Part shown: positions 10,397 to 20,758 of the stretch, piece after piece
How positions within the stretch are numbered: position 1 is the first letter of the stretch
How the letters are laid out: each line of letters starts with the position of its first letter
NCBI GenBank assembly: GCA_022497145.1
Contig: MU385865.1
Location: forward strand, 248,001 to 312,000
Length of the DNA stretch: 64,000 nucleotides
From: Rostrohypoxylon terebratum
Taxonomy: Eukaryota > Ascomycota > Sordariomycetes > Xylariales > Hypoxylaceae
Direction of reading: 5' to 3'
Translations under genes and position numbers: made by a program
Notes under the pieces: generated by a model
Told to the model about the DNA's origin: nothing
What the model saw: only the letters and a program-made list of their open reading frames with translations
The model's database searches: none

Positions 10397-11228
10397 GGTG
10401 ATGAGTCTGTGAATTGCACTGCAAGACAGCAAAGGGAATGCAAGAACTATATGCAAGAACTAAGTCCAGTAGCTTCGTAGTGCAGGGGAGATCGTGAGAG
10501 CGAAGGAGAACAAGAAGTAATCAGCAATGGTGATTGGCAGACTGCCTGATAAAGGATGGATGAGAAAAGCGTGATCTGTTAATTCAGAGGGAAGGGGACG
10601 ATCTGAACTTTTCTTGGGAATTTGTAAGATGAAAAGAAAGAAGTAGAGTGGTTTGGGAATGAAGTTAAATGTTTAAATAATAAAATAACAAGTACGAGAG
10701 AAGTAGGTGGGTAGGTGGGTGACAACTTGGAGTCACTCTCGATCTTGACTAATCTTGACCCGATTGGAAGGTGAAGGTTTGGATTTCGATGTCATCAAGC
10801 CGTTTCGCAGTGTCAACTACCTACAAACATGTAATTAGGGTTGAACTAAGTCTCGATATGGGATGAAAGGTGGATGTTAAGTGGTCAAGATGGGCAGGAA
10901 CGTTGAAGATAATGCATATCTGGACTGTGCGCAGGTAAAGGAAACAGCAGTTGTAGCTTCCATATGTATATTTCTTTTTCAAAAGCTAACGACTCACACC
11001 TGCCACACCTGCTACACTTGCCATATTTTCCCAATATTGACTGTACATGGAAACTACGATGTTGAAAATGCTCAAGTTCGTACCTGCCTAGGTAGATGTA
11101 CCTACTGTATATTGACATGCTGAGATGACTGCGGCTGCGACTGCGACTACGACAACGAGATTAATATGTACAGTTTGGGGAGTTGGCGGTTAGTATGTAC
11201 CTTGTAATAATATGATTCATGATGATTT
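10397..11228. other. intergenic region upstream of the disordered protein gene
   Basis: About 0.8 kb. The part next to 10397 is purine-rich on this strand, meaning pyrimidine-rich on the coding strand of the gene ending at 7814, as expected for its leader. A TACCTGCCTAGGTAGATG cluster occurs at about 11081-11098. I see no gene. Confidence 0.45.
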
Positions 11229-12053
11229 TTATAGTTTTGACTTTTCGTCTGCTTCCATCTCCCTCCACCTCTTGTTGATGTTGATATTCTGCCAGTAAAC
11301 CCAGGCACCGGCAGCAACGCCAAGTGGTGGGCAGAGGAGGCACATCCAATTCCACCATGGAGGGCTACCTCTCCGCATCTCTGCCAATGCCGCATCTATG
11401 TTGGCCTTGAGTTCATCTCTCGAGCCATCGTTCCAGATAACAATACCCTTCCCCTTGCCTCGCGCCTCACACCTCTTCGCTTTCAGCCTGACGTCTGTCT
11501 GGCTCAAGACACGATTTTGCGCCTCTTCACGGCTCAGATGAGGATCGCGCTTTCTGAGTCTTTGCATCTGTACTTTGGGGTCCTTGACAGCCACCACCAT
11601 CACAACACCGGATAATCTATCCCAGCCACTCTCGAAAAGCAGCGGCACATCTAGCACGACGGCCCAGCTACCCCGGAGGTAGTTTCTGAATATGGATTTG
11701 TACACCTCCCTCCTCACTGCTGGATGAACAATTCCGTTTAGAACGTTTCGGTCCTTCTTTCGTTCCTCGCTGTTGCCAAAGATACGCTTGCCCAGGGCTT
11801 GCCTATTCAGCGGCCGACCCTTGCCGTCCGGTCCATTATCCGGCATTGAATCCGAGACCGGAACTAGTAGATCTGGAGTTGTAGGACCGAAATACTTCAC
11901 GATAGCTTTATAACCGCTGGTGCCAGGCTCGACGACCTTGCGCGCAAAGATATCGGCATCGATGATTGGAAGAGAATAAGGCGGTGCAGCGAGGATAGAG
12001 GAGACAGTCGATTTCCCAGTGGCTATGGAGCCAGTCAATCCTATAAACAACAT
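11229..12053 (-). CDS. CAB5: dephospho-CoA kinase
   Basis: Catalyses the last step of coenzyme A synthesis, ATP-dependent phosphorylation of the ribose 3'-hydroxyl of dephospho-CoA. A single exon encodes 274 residues starting at a clear ATG. The P-loop GSIATGKS is at residues 8-15 and the DAD motif at 32-34. Further family signatures include LDVPLLFE before the lid region and a DPH...AQNRVLSQ segment. The C-terminus carries a hydrophobic stretch (about 235-255, CLLCPPLGVAAGAWVYW) that could be a tail anchor, consistent with mitochondrial or membrane association reported for yeast CoA enzymes. It is transcribed divergently from ADE5,7 across 939 bp. The family call is firm; membrane anchoring is inferred. 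Confidence 0.93.
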   Translation of the reverse strand: MLFIGLTGSIATGKSTVSSILAAPPYSLPIIDADIFARKVVEPGTSGYKAIVKYFGPTTPDLLVPVSDSMPDNGPDGKGRPLNRQALGKRIFGNSEERKKDRNVLNGIVHPAVRREVYKSIFRNYLRGSWAVVLDVPLLFESGWDRLSGVVMVVAVKDPKVQMQRLRKRDPHLSREEAQNRVLSQTDVRLKAKRCEARGKGKGIVIWNDGSRDELKANIDAALAEMRRGSPPWWNWMCLLCPPLGVAAGAWVYWQNININKRWREMEADEKSKL

Positions 12054-12992
12054 TTTTCTGGTATCGAACTAGGTAGTTGATATGCGATTTAGCAGAGAGG
12101 TTACTTGTGTTGAAGCTCGTGACCCCTCGAAATGGACTCGATGAACTGATGTTGTCTCAATACAGTTTGACCGGGGAGTCCCAAGCTTAGCCGCACTATG
12201 GCCGTCCTATCTAGGTCAAGCGCATGCCAAGAATCTTATCTAATCTGCGCTAACTTACTAGGTAGGTTTAGGCGATTCGGTTACACAATGTACCTTACCT
12301 ATACTCTGTACAGTACCTTGATGCTGGTTTCCCGTCTAAGGAGTGAGCCATGGAAACATCTACGGTAACAGTCGCTCGGTTGAGATGTTTGTATGAAGTT
12401 AACCTTGAAAATATGGGCCTATACCTAATGAACGTTTGACAAACAGGAAGATGTTTCTGTGGATGAGTCTGCCCCATAGTCAAACCTGTATCCGGAGTTG
12501 AAATAATTCCGGTGGCGTTCAAGCTAATATATGTACAGACTGTCTGCCTAAGTAGATCCCAAAACTGTGAATGAATCGAAGAGAGGTAATCTAATGGAAA
12601 ACTCGATTGGATAGCATCTATTTACGTATTGTCTATCTATACATAGAAATGCATCCTTCGCCCTTTACTCGCCTACTAGGTAGGTACCTACCCAGTAATT
12701 ACTCAAATTTCGGTACATAGTTACTAAGGTACTTATGCGGGTTATGACGCATGTTCATGGATGCAGTCTGCAATCTGCAGCGGGGGCTGCACTGCGGGGG
12801 AGGGGTAACAGTAACATGTATGGTGAGGGGCATTTTTTGCGATTAGAAAATTTTAGAAATATTAGGTAGCCCCGAGACTCCAAGTAGGTATACAACTCAA
12901 TCATCCTATAATCCCCTAGACTCAAGGCCATATATATTCATCTGGTCTTTCTGGTCGAAAATATTATACTTGCGACTCGTTAGATATTAGTC
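12054..12992. promoter_or_regulatory. divergent promoter region CAB5 / ADE5,7
   Basis: A 939-bp spacer between two divergent biosynthetic genes. It contains a perfect 14-nt palindrome GGTAGGTACCTACC at 12679-12692 inside a TAGGTA/TACCTA cluster, and a G-rich patch at about 12780-12835. No gene is visible in it. Confidence 0.4.
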
Positions 12993-15377
12993 ATGGGGAT
13001 AGAATACCCTCTCCGTGTTCTTCTCATCGGCAATGGGGGAAGGGAACATGCAATCGCGTGGAAGCTTAGCCAATCGCCTCTGGTAGAGTCCATCATAGCA
13101 GTGCCAGGAAACGGAGGCACAGCTACTTGCCCCAAGGTAACCAACAACACCTCCGTATCAGCTGAGGATTTCCCGGCCTTGCTCGAACTAGCACGAAAGA
13201 ATAATGTCAACTATGTCGTCCCCGGACCCGAAGCCCCTCTCGTCGCCGGCGCCGTCGATTTCTTCGAGAATGCGGGTATTAAGAGTTTCGGTCCTTCTAA
13301 GAAGGCTGCGCAGATGGAGGGTAGCAAGACCTTCTCAAAGGACTTCATGAAGAAGCACAACATACCCACAGCCGCATACCAGAACTTTTCCGACTACAAC
13401 AAAGCCAGAGAATACCTCGACACGGTGCAACATGACGTGGTGATCAAGGCGAGCGGATTGGCAGCCGGAAAGGGTGTCATCATACCCACAACTAAAGAGG
13501 AAGCGCAGAAGGCACTCAAGGATATCATGCAGGACAAGGAATTCGGGTCCGCGGGAGACGAGGTTGTTATCGAGGAGTTTCTCACAGGTGATGAGTTGAG
13601 CATATTAACTTTCAGCGATGGCTACACAATAAAATCTCTGCCCCCAGCTCAAGACCACAAGAGGATAGGAGAGGGAGATGAGGGATTGAATACAGGCGGC
13701 ATGGGATGTTATGCGCCGACTAACATTGCCACACCAGACCTCGTGGCGCAAATCGACCGGGACATCATCCAGCCAACCATCGACGGCATGCGCAAAGACG
13801 AGATGCCCTTTGTCGGTATCCTATTCACAGGCCTCATGATCACTTCGACCGGTCCGAAGGTACTCGAGTACAATGTCAGATTTGGAGACCCAGAGACCCA
13901 GACCGTTCTGCCGCTGCTATCGCAAGATACAGATCTCGCCAAGATAATGGTCGCATGCTCAGAGCGTTATCTAGACAGTGTCTTAATCAAAGTTGAGCCA
14001 AGATTCAGCGCGACTGTTGTCGTTTCCGCCGGCGGATATCCGGAATCCTATGCCAAGGGCGACGCGATGACCGTGCAGACCCCTCCCGAAGGTATCAACA
14101 TCTTCCACGCCGGCACGAAGCTCGCAGATGGCGTATTGAAGACAGCGGGTGGCCGGGTCATAGCAGCCACCGCCACAGCAGCCGAGAGCCTTCGAGCCGC
14201 CGTCGACAAGGCCTACGAGGGCGTCAAACTAATCCAATTTAACAAGATGTACTTCCGCCGGGACATCGCGCACCGGGCCTTCAAACCGACGACCGATACC
14301 AAGGAAGCCCTGACGTACGCGGAAGCAGGCGTGAGCATCGACGCGGGCAACCAGCTCGTCGAGCGCATCCGCGCCGCCGTGAGGTCTACCCGACGCCCCG
14401 GTGCCGACGCCGAGATCGGCGGCTTCGGAGGCGAGGTCGACCTATCCAAAGCCGGTTTCTCGAGCGACGCGCCCATCATGGTCGGCGCGATCGACGGCGT
14501 CGGCACGAAACTCATGATCGCGCAGGCGACGCGCGACCACAGCACCGTGGGCATCGACCTCGTAGCCATGAACGTGAACGATCTCGTCGTGCAAGGCGCC
14601 GAGCCCGTCATGTTCCTCGACTACTTCGGATGCAGCAAGCTAGACCCAGAGGTCGCCGCCGTCTTCGTCGAGAGCGTCGCCGCGGGGTGTCGGGACGCAG
14701 GGTGCGCCCTAGTCGGCGGCGAAACAGCCGAGATGCCCGGGATGTACAAGGAAGACGACTACGACGCGGCGGGCGCCGCCATCGGCGTGATGCGCGCCAG
14801 CAGCCGCCTCCCGCGCCACGACGCCATGGCCGCCGGCGACGTGCTCCTCGGCCTCGCCTCCTCCGGCGTGCATTCCAACGGCTTCTCCCTCGTGCGCCGC
14901 ATCCTCGCCCGCGAGAACCTCTCCTACGCCGCCCCAGCCCCCTGGGCCGACCCCCACCACCACCACACCCGCTCCGTCGGCGCCGCCCTCCTAACCCCGA
15001 CCCGCATCTACGTAAAGCCGATCCTAGCCGCGCTCCCCCGCCTCAAGGGCCTAGCCCACATCACCGGCGGCGGCCTGACCGAAAACGTGCCTCGCATGCT
15101 CCCCAAGCACCTATCCGCCGACATCGACGTCGCCTCCTGGACGCTGCCCCCCGTGTTCGCCTGGCTGAAGAAGGCGGGCAACGTCGACGCGACCGAGATG
15201 GCGCGCACGTTCAACACGGGCGTCGGAATGGTCGCCGTCGTGAACCCCGAGGACGCGGAGCCCGTGAAGAGGCAACTGGAGGAGTTGGGCGAGACCGTGT
15301 ATACCATTGGCAAGTTAGTCGCGCGGACGGAGGGTGGGACGGGCTGCGTGTTGCGGAATCTGGAATCTTGGAATTAA
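12993..15377 (+). CDS. ADE5,7: bifunctional GAR synthetase / AIR synthetase
   Basis: A fused purine-pathway enzyme: phosphoribosylamine-glycine ligase (GARS, step 2) followed by phosphoribosylformylglycinamidine cyclo-ligase (AIRS, step 5). One exon, 794 residues, close to the usual fungal length of about 800. The GARS half (1 to about 430) shows GNGGREHAIAWKLSQSP, VPGNGGT, GPEAPLVAG, the ATP-grasp segments IKASGLAAGKGVI and EEFLTGDELS, and EYNVRFGDPETQ. The AIRS half (about 440-790) shows YAEAGVSIDAGN, VGAIDGVGTK, VGGETAEMPGMY, SSGVHSNGFSLVRRI and ITGGGLTENVPRML. No key motif is missing. Base composition changes within the gene: 34 of 60 G+C at 13501-13560 but 49 of 60 at 14761-14820. Confidence 0.97.
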   Translation: MGIEYPLRVLLIGNGGREHAIAWKLSQSPLVESIIAVPGNGGTATCPKVTNNTSVSAEDFPALLELARKNNVNYVVPGPEAPLVAGAVDFFENAGIKSFGPSKKAAQMEGSKTFSKDFMKKHNIPTAAYQNFSDYNKAREYLDTVQHDVVIKASGLAAGKGVIIPTTKEEAQKALKDIMQDKEFGSAGDEVVIEEFLTGDELSILTFSDGYTIKSLPPAQDHKRIGEGDEGLNTGGMGCYAPTNIATPDLVAQIDRDIIQPTIDGMRKDEMPFVGILFTGLMITSTGPKVLEYNVRFGDPETQTVLPLLSQDTDLAKIMVACSERYLDSVLIKVEPRFSATVVVSAGGYPESYAKGDAMTVQTPPEGINIFHAGTKLADGVLKTAGGRVIAATATAAESLRAAVDKAYEGVKLIQFNKMYFRRDIAHRAFKPTTDTKEALTYAEAGVSIDAGNQLVERIRAAVRSTRRPGADAEIGGFGGEVDLSKAGFSSDAPIMVGAIDGVGTKLMIAQATRDHSTVGIDLVAMNVNDLVVQGAEPVMFLDYFGCSKLDPEVAAVFVESVAAGCRDAGCALVGGETAEMPGMYKEDDYDAAGAAIGVMRASSRLPRHDAMAAGDVLLGLASSGVHSNGFSLVRRILARENLSYAAPAPWADPHHHHTRSVGAALLTPTRIYVKPILAALPRLKGLAHITGGGLTENVPRMLPKHLSADIDVASWTLPPVFAWLKKAGNVDATEMARTFNTGVGMVAVVNPEDAEPVKRQLEELGETVYTIGKLVARTEGGTGCVLRNLESWN

Positions 15378-15863
15378 GGAACGCTCTAGTTATGTACCTA
15401 GGGAATTAAGTATCTGGCTGGGTAAGTAAGGAGGTAAGTAAGGTTAGACAAAAGAAAATCACGACGAAAAGGGGATTCGGGAGAAAGCTAAGCTGAATGT
15501 ACTGAACGGGATGGGATATGTAGAAACCCCGATCGCATTGAAGCTCATTTAAGCTGATTTTTTTTTTGGAGATTTGTAAATTTGGTTCTCTCATTCGATT
15601 GTATCTAAAAATGCGTAAAAGGCGTAATAACCCCTGTGGTAGCAGGCATTGGTACGCCGCAGGGGGGTTAATGATATAGACAAAAATGCTGATGTGTATC
15701 CTATGGACATAATGATGTTAAGTCTGCTAGTCGGCGCCAAGAAACAAGTCGATAAAACACGATGATGCGATCCAAACATGATGCCGATGAGCCCCCGATG
15801 TATCCCAATCTAGTCCAGCTAAAACAAGTCATAGTAATAACAGAGTAGGCCGTGAGGATCTAC
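15378..15863. other. intergenic region between convergent ADE5,7 and ATG15
   Basis: Short stretch holding the two 3' ends. I see nothing else in it. Confidence 0.5.
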
Positions 15864-17805
15864 TTATATCTCTTCGTTTTCCCACTCGACTTCCGTACCG
15901 TCTTGCTCTTTCGACCATTCCTTGCACATCCCAACCCAATTGCGGTGAAGGCAATGAGATTTGGGCTCGCTTGTTGGCTTAGGCTCCGAAGAGGCAGTGG
16001 GAGTAGGAAGAGAAGGAGGCGAAGTGATTGAGTGATGTTGCGTCTGTGGTAATGACGTCGCGGTCTTCGTGTTCGTTGTCGTCTTATCGTTACAGCCGAA
16101 CCAACCTGGAGTTTCGCATGTAGTGGTGGCAGTTGTGGTAGTAGAGGAGGAGGTAGTTGTGGTACTAGTAGTAGTAGTTGCATCCTTGCAACCAAACCAC
16201 CCAGGAGTTTTACATGTCGAGGTCGAACTACTACTTGTGGTCGAGGTAGTGGCCGTACCTGTTGTCGTAGTCTCATCAAGACACCCCCACCTATCAATTG
16301 TTAGCTAAGCATATTTGAGGATAGCCAAGCTTTGCTTACCATCCGGGAGTTTGGCAGGTAGCTGTCCGGGTACGTGTCATAGTCGTGCTAGAACTACTCG
16401 AGGAGGTGGTGCCTTCCGTACTGTTACTCTCGTACATCTTCCAGTTCGCGCAGTCTCGGCATTCCGGCGTAAGTTTACATTCTGGAACGTCCTCATATTT
16501 CCGAATAACGTCGTTGATCACAGACCGGATTTTATGAGTTCCAATACCCACCCGCCAACCATAGTCCGCCACTGTGTCATAGGTACATTCATAGCCAGTG
16601 TGGCATGCTGTTTCTAACGCATAACCTGCGAAAGAACACGAGGCGGTTGCACCGTTGCAAGTACCGATGTAGATAGGATCAGCCGTATGCCCGAAGTGAT
16701 AAGACCCGGTGTATTCACGAGTCTGGGGAAAGTCGGGGTTCGCATGCGGAGGAACGGGTAGACCTAATCTTCCAGCCGCCAATGCCTCGGGAACAGCCTC
16801 GAAGGTTACGACAGAGAGCCCATAGGTCAAACCGAGAAGAGAACTAACTGCGCCACCTAACGAATGTCCGGCGACCCAGATGTTGGAATCCGGATAAATC
16901 TCGGTGACATTTGCATAAAGCTCCCTTGCTGCTTGATAATACCGATTCTCTTCACGCAGGGCCTTTTTTACGCAAGTATTATTGCAGCTATAGGTACCAG
17001 TTGCGCAATCGCAGACCTGGTGCCACGACCACTGGCCTTGCTGGGCACAACAGCAGCTGAAAAACAGGTTATCGTTGATTTTGTCGTTGGTAGTGGTACC
17101 TTCTCCATCGAAGACGGCCGGCGAAGTACCCTTAAGGCCGATAACGATAGTAGAGTTGTTTTCATCTCCCCAAATATGACCCCTGAGTCCATCGCTTTCC
17201 CAGCCAAAATCAGCACTTCGGTTGAATGGCTCACCGACTTCGTCCCAGTCTGGCTGAGTAGGGTTCTCCACATATGCATTGGACGCTATCAGAGCCATAG
17301 TCAAAACAGTTTCCTTTTGAGAGACATCGGGACCTAGAACTTCATCGACCGTCCACGCAGAAGGTTCGCTTGCGATAACATAGCCTCGCTGACGAGCCTC
17401 GGCAACTAAGGGATCGACAGTACTCGGCCGCCTATCGACGAGACGCTCGATCTTACGAGGCTGGCTCTTCGCCTTCAACGGTAGTATGCGCTCCGCCTTA
17501 TGCCCATCCTCGCCAGCGAGCCACACCTCGGCTTCTGGCTCGACTATATCCTTTCTTCGATGTAAACCGGGGTGACGATACGTCCCGTGATGGAAGATAT
17601 GACGTAAGGTGAATGTGTGCTCGGCCGGTTGCGGTGGCTCGGGTATTAGGGGAGCGAGTATCGGTGAGTTTGGGAAGACGACCTCCGAGTTTTGGATTCG
17701 AGCAACAGCTGGAGAGGCGGAAACGGCGAGGAACGATAAGAGTGTTCGAGCTGTGACTCTGCCGGCAGAGCGACACGTCGAGGCTCGTTTCCGCCTCGCA
17801 ACCAT
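15864..17805 (-). CDS. ATG15: vacuolar autophagic lipase Atg15
   Basis: A class-3 phospholipase that breaks down autophagic bodies and intravacuolar membranes. Two exons, 16340-17805 and 15864-16290, joined across a 49-nt intron with a GCTAAC branch site, encode 630 residues. A basic N-terminus followed by a hydrophobic segment (about 21-36) fits a type II signal anchor that routes the protein to multivesicular bodies and the vacuole. The lipase motif GHSLG has nucleophile S315; D376 in HTADPIY and H424 in GTHKI fit the rest of the triad. A cysteine-rich region lies at 250-278. The tail is Thr/Ser-rich, probably O-glycosylated, and carries three spaced copies of C-x-T-P-G-W-(F)-G-C plus a degenerate fourth near the end. 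The intron falls exactly inside the first copy. Confidence 0.95.
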
Positions 17806-20758
17806 GGTTGCTTTACACTAGTAGAGATAAAACGGATAAAGGAACAGTGTATATTATTTCAACCCAAGATAGATGATAGATCTGCCAAATCAGTAATTTA
17901 AAAGACGAAAGAGAGAAAGATGGTTTGATAGGAGGTGAGAATGATGATGAAATGGTGGAATGAAGGTGACGACTACTCTGTACCTTGGTCCTAAGGTACT
18001 AGGTAGTAGGTAGGTAATTTTGGGGAGGCAAGTTCAAGTGGTCACGGCGCCTTGAATCCCCACACGCACCTGCTGCAGTAGTGAGTAGCTATTATCGCGT
18101 GGACGGTGGCGCTGCCTATCGCCTATGACAACATTAGATTAGAGTTCCCAGTTGGGTCTTGCGTATTATCTAATCAAGCTAATGCAGGGATGCATGAAGG
18201 AAACGCCCGACTGCCGACCCTTACTCTACCCCAACCATTGAGATGAAAGCGGAAGCTCAGGAGCGGTAAGGTCATACTCCACCTAATATCTAGTAGTAGT
18301 CATGTGTGATTAGTGTAACAACTCCCGCACTCCGGCACTCCCGCATACTCGATGTGAGGAGTTTCAGGAGCGATTTAACAGTCAACTCATAGAATTATGG
18401 GAATTTTGATCAACTACTGCCTGAACAATTACCTTGAGTTTTGAGAGCGTAACTCTAGAAGTTCCTCATTAGATACCTAATGAGAGACGAGAGAAACCTC
18501 AAATGAAGTCCGTCCTTATCAATTTGCCTCGACTTAGGGCATAATGCCGCAGTCAAGCGGTTGCATAGTCACGGGCGAGACAAACAGGCGGCCATCCAGT
18601 TGAGGCCGCTGCACCCCTACCTAGGTCCTAGGTAAGTGATGTGATTGGCACAATCGGCGAAGTCACCGGAGGGACTCCAGCGGGGGATGAGGATGGTGCA
18701 CGGATAATATTGATAGTCCGTATGGGGAATTTTGTGGATGGATTAAGAATGAGAGAACGTGTTTGTAAGATACCAACGAGCTAGAAGCGCGCCGCGAGAT
18801 CTCAAGAGACGCAGAGTCAGAATTCAATAGGTACCCGAAACCTATCTAATTTCTCTATCTAGATGATCACACGGCCTTCTGCTTCTGAATCTTCACCCGA
18901 CTTATTTACGCATCTTTGATAGGTGGTCGGCAAATAAGAAGGGATAAAGATCAAGGGATGCTGCAAGTAGTAGATCCAGTAGGTTGTTACAAGTTCCTGT
19001 GAAGTCAGTTGATTTAATCGAATCTATTTCGAACGATATTTGAAGAGTCCGGACACGATTCAGTGTAGATCTACTCGATAGACCCGTAGATGGCTAGCTG
19101 ACACTAATTCACGCCGTCATGGCTATTCCGTCGTCCATTATATACCTACAAGAAACATCGAATGCCACTGCTACTACCTGTGCACGTATGTATCAATCTC
19201 TGGCGAGCGCTGGTATCTTTCGAACTGCAGGGCCTCTAGAATTGTCTCATTGAAGAACTCGAGGTAACATTCCTAAGCAAGATGGGGCAAGGCCAAGAAT
19301 CTATCGGAGTATGTCGGTGGATAAAACGTACGGAGCTTGGTTGTTACGTCGTAGATATAGAGAGCAAAGCTATGCAAAAGGGTGCTGTCTTCCCTTGGCT
19401 GTCTGTTGATTACGACGCGTTAGGCTGCCACGTGTTTGCTGCTGCTCGGTGGATGATATACAACGGGCAAAACATAATCTTGTCCTATCGACTATGGAGA
19501 AATGAGCTCAGCGAATGAATGTTAGAATAGCGCCGGAAGGCCAGATTCCAACAAGCTATAAAACATCCATGATGTATGCCCTAAGCTTGCGATGAGAAAG
19601 ACAGCGAACTCAACCGGAGAGGTCTTAGAAGGCAGTATATCAAGGAGTCCGGAATTTGTAGTTGTCGGTATTCTGCAGCAGTGGATTAAATTTGTTCCAT
19701 TGATCGACCTTGCAGGCTGCATATTGACCTTTGGTCCTTTGTAGTGCATGCGAACCATACAAGGATGTCGGTCAGCAAACAGCTATCTATCATCTATCAT
19801 ATGCTTTTCTCGGGACTCATGATGATGGTAATGGAGGATGATGACACAGTAAGAAGACAGATATGCAACATAAGGCTGTGTACGAAGAGGCTTATAGTTA
19901 AGCTACATTTTATGGCTTCGAGATGTTAGAAACTCAGAAACAACTTGGAAAACAAAACGAAACTGAACATTTCAAGTAATATAATTATAGGTAGGTATGT
20001 ACCTCGCGACTTGATACCTAATACAATGAAAGCTACTTACATCCAAGATATCAATCTAGATTCTAGGTAGGTATTGTGCGACGGTCCTAGTACCTAAATG
20101 GCAGCCCACCCGCCTTTAGCGCTACCCTACCCCTGACACAAGGCTAAACTAATATTAGCTTTCGCTTGTGGAGACCTGAAGGCAAGCAGCCAGATGTCAG
20201 AGGCCAGCTAATACCCTGCTTCCCTGCTTCCGTCACTTCACGCAAGGTGGAAGGTTTATGCAAGATATTCGATATTCCATGATCATGCATAGCGCCGTTT
20301 AACCGTCTCAAGAACAACTTCGACTACACTATTAATCAACTACTATGTACGTCAGATATTTATGCGAATTATATTCTCCTATTATCCCACCTGCTCCGTC
20401 TATTTCTTGATGGCTTCAGTTTTGCCTATCACCGATCCGATAGAGACAGACTGACAGAATAGCGCTAAATACTAGGTACCACATATAAAGTTGTCTTGAT
20501 ATTTCTGAACATCTTTGAAGCATCTCGTGTTCGTCTACAGCATACAGTGGAGAGAAGGGTCAACTGGTATTGAATCCCTGAATCCTGAGGTCCCTGCAAC
20601 TTACAAGTTTCATCTTGTTGTTTTCGTTGTTTTAATAGTCAATGCTCGTTTGAATTGTTTCCATGATAATTACTATTGAATCTGAATCATTCTGATTTTC
20701 GAGAAACTTCTTCATCTCTACGCAGTACCGACCTTCTCAGAAGGATAACGTAACTCAC
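17806..20758. other. gene-poor intergenic region
   Basis: About 2.95 kb between the divergent ATG15 and VPS9-domain genes. No supportable gene; a 78-codon ATG frame at 19282-19518 has no recognisable features. TAGGTA/TACCTA islands occur at 17990-18017, 18609-18635 and 19985-20098. The last 400 bp before 20759 are likely leader and promoter of the VPS9 gene. Confidence 0.45.

Noticed and set aside
14630..15409. Arg/Pro-rich 259-codon frame overlapping ADE5,7
   Set aside because: It is an out-of-frame shadow produced by the GC-rich third positions of the AIRS half; the other frame encodes all AIRS motifs.
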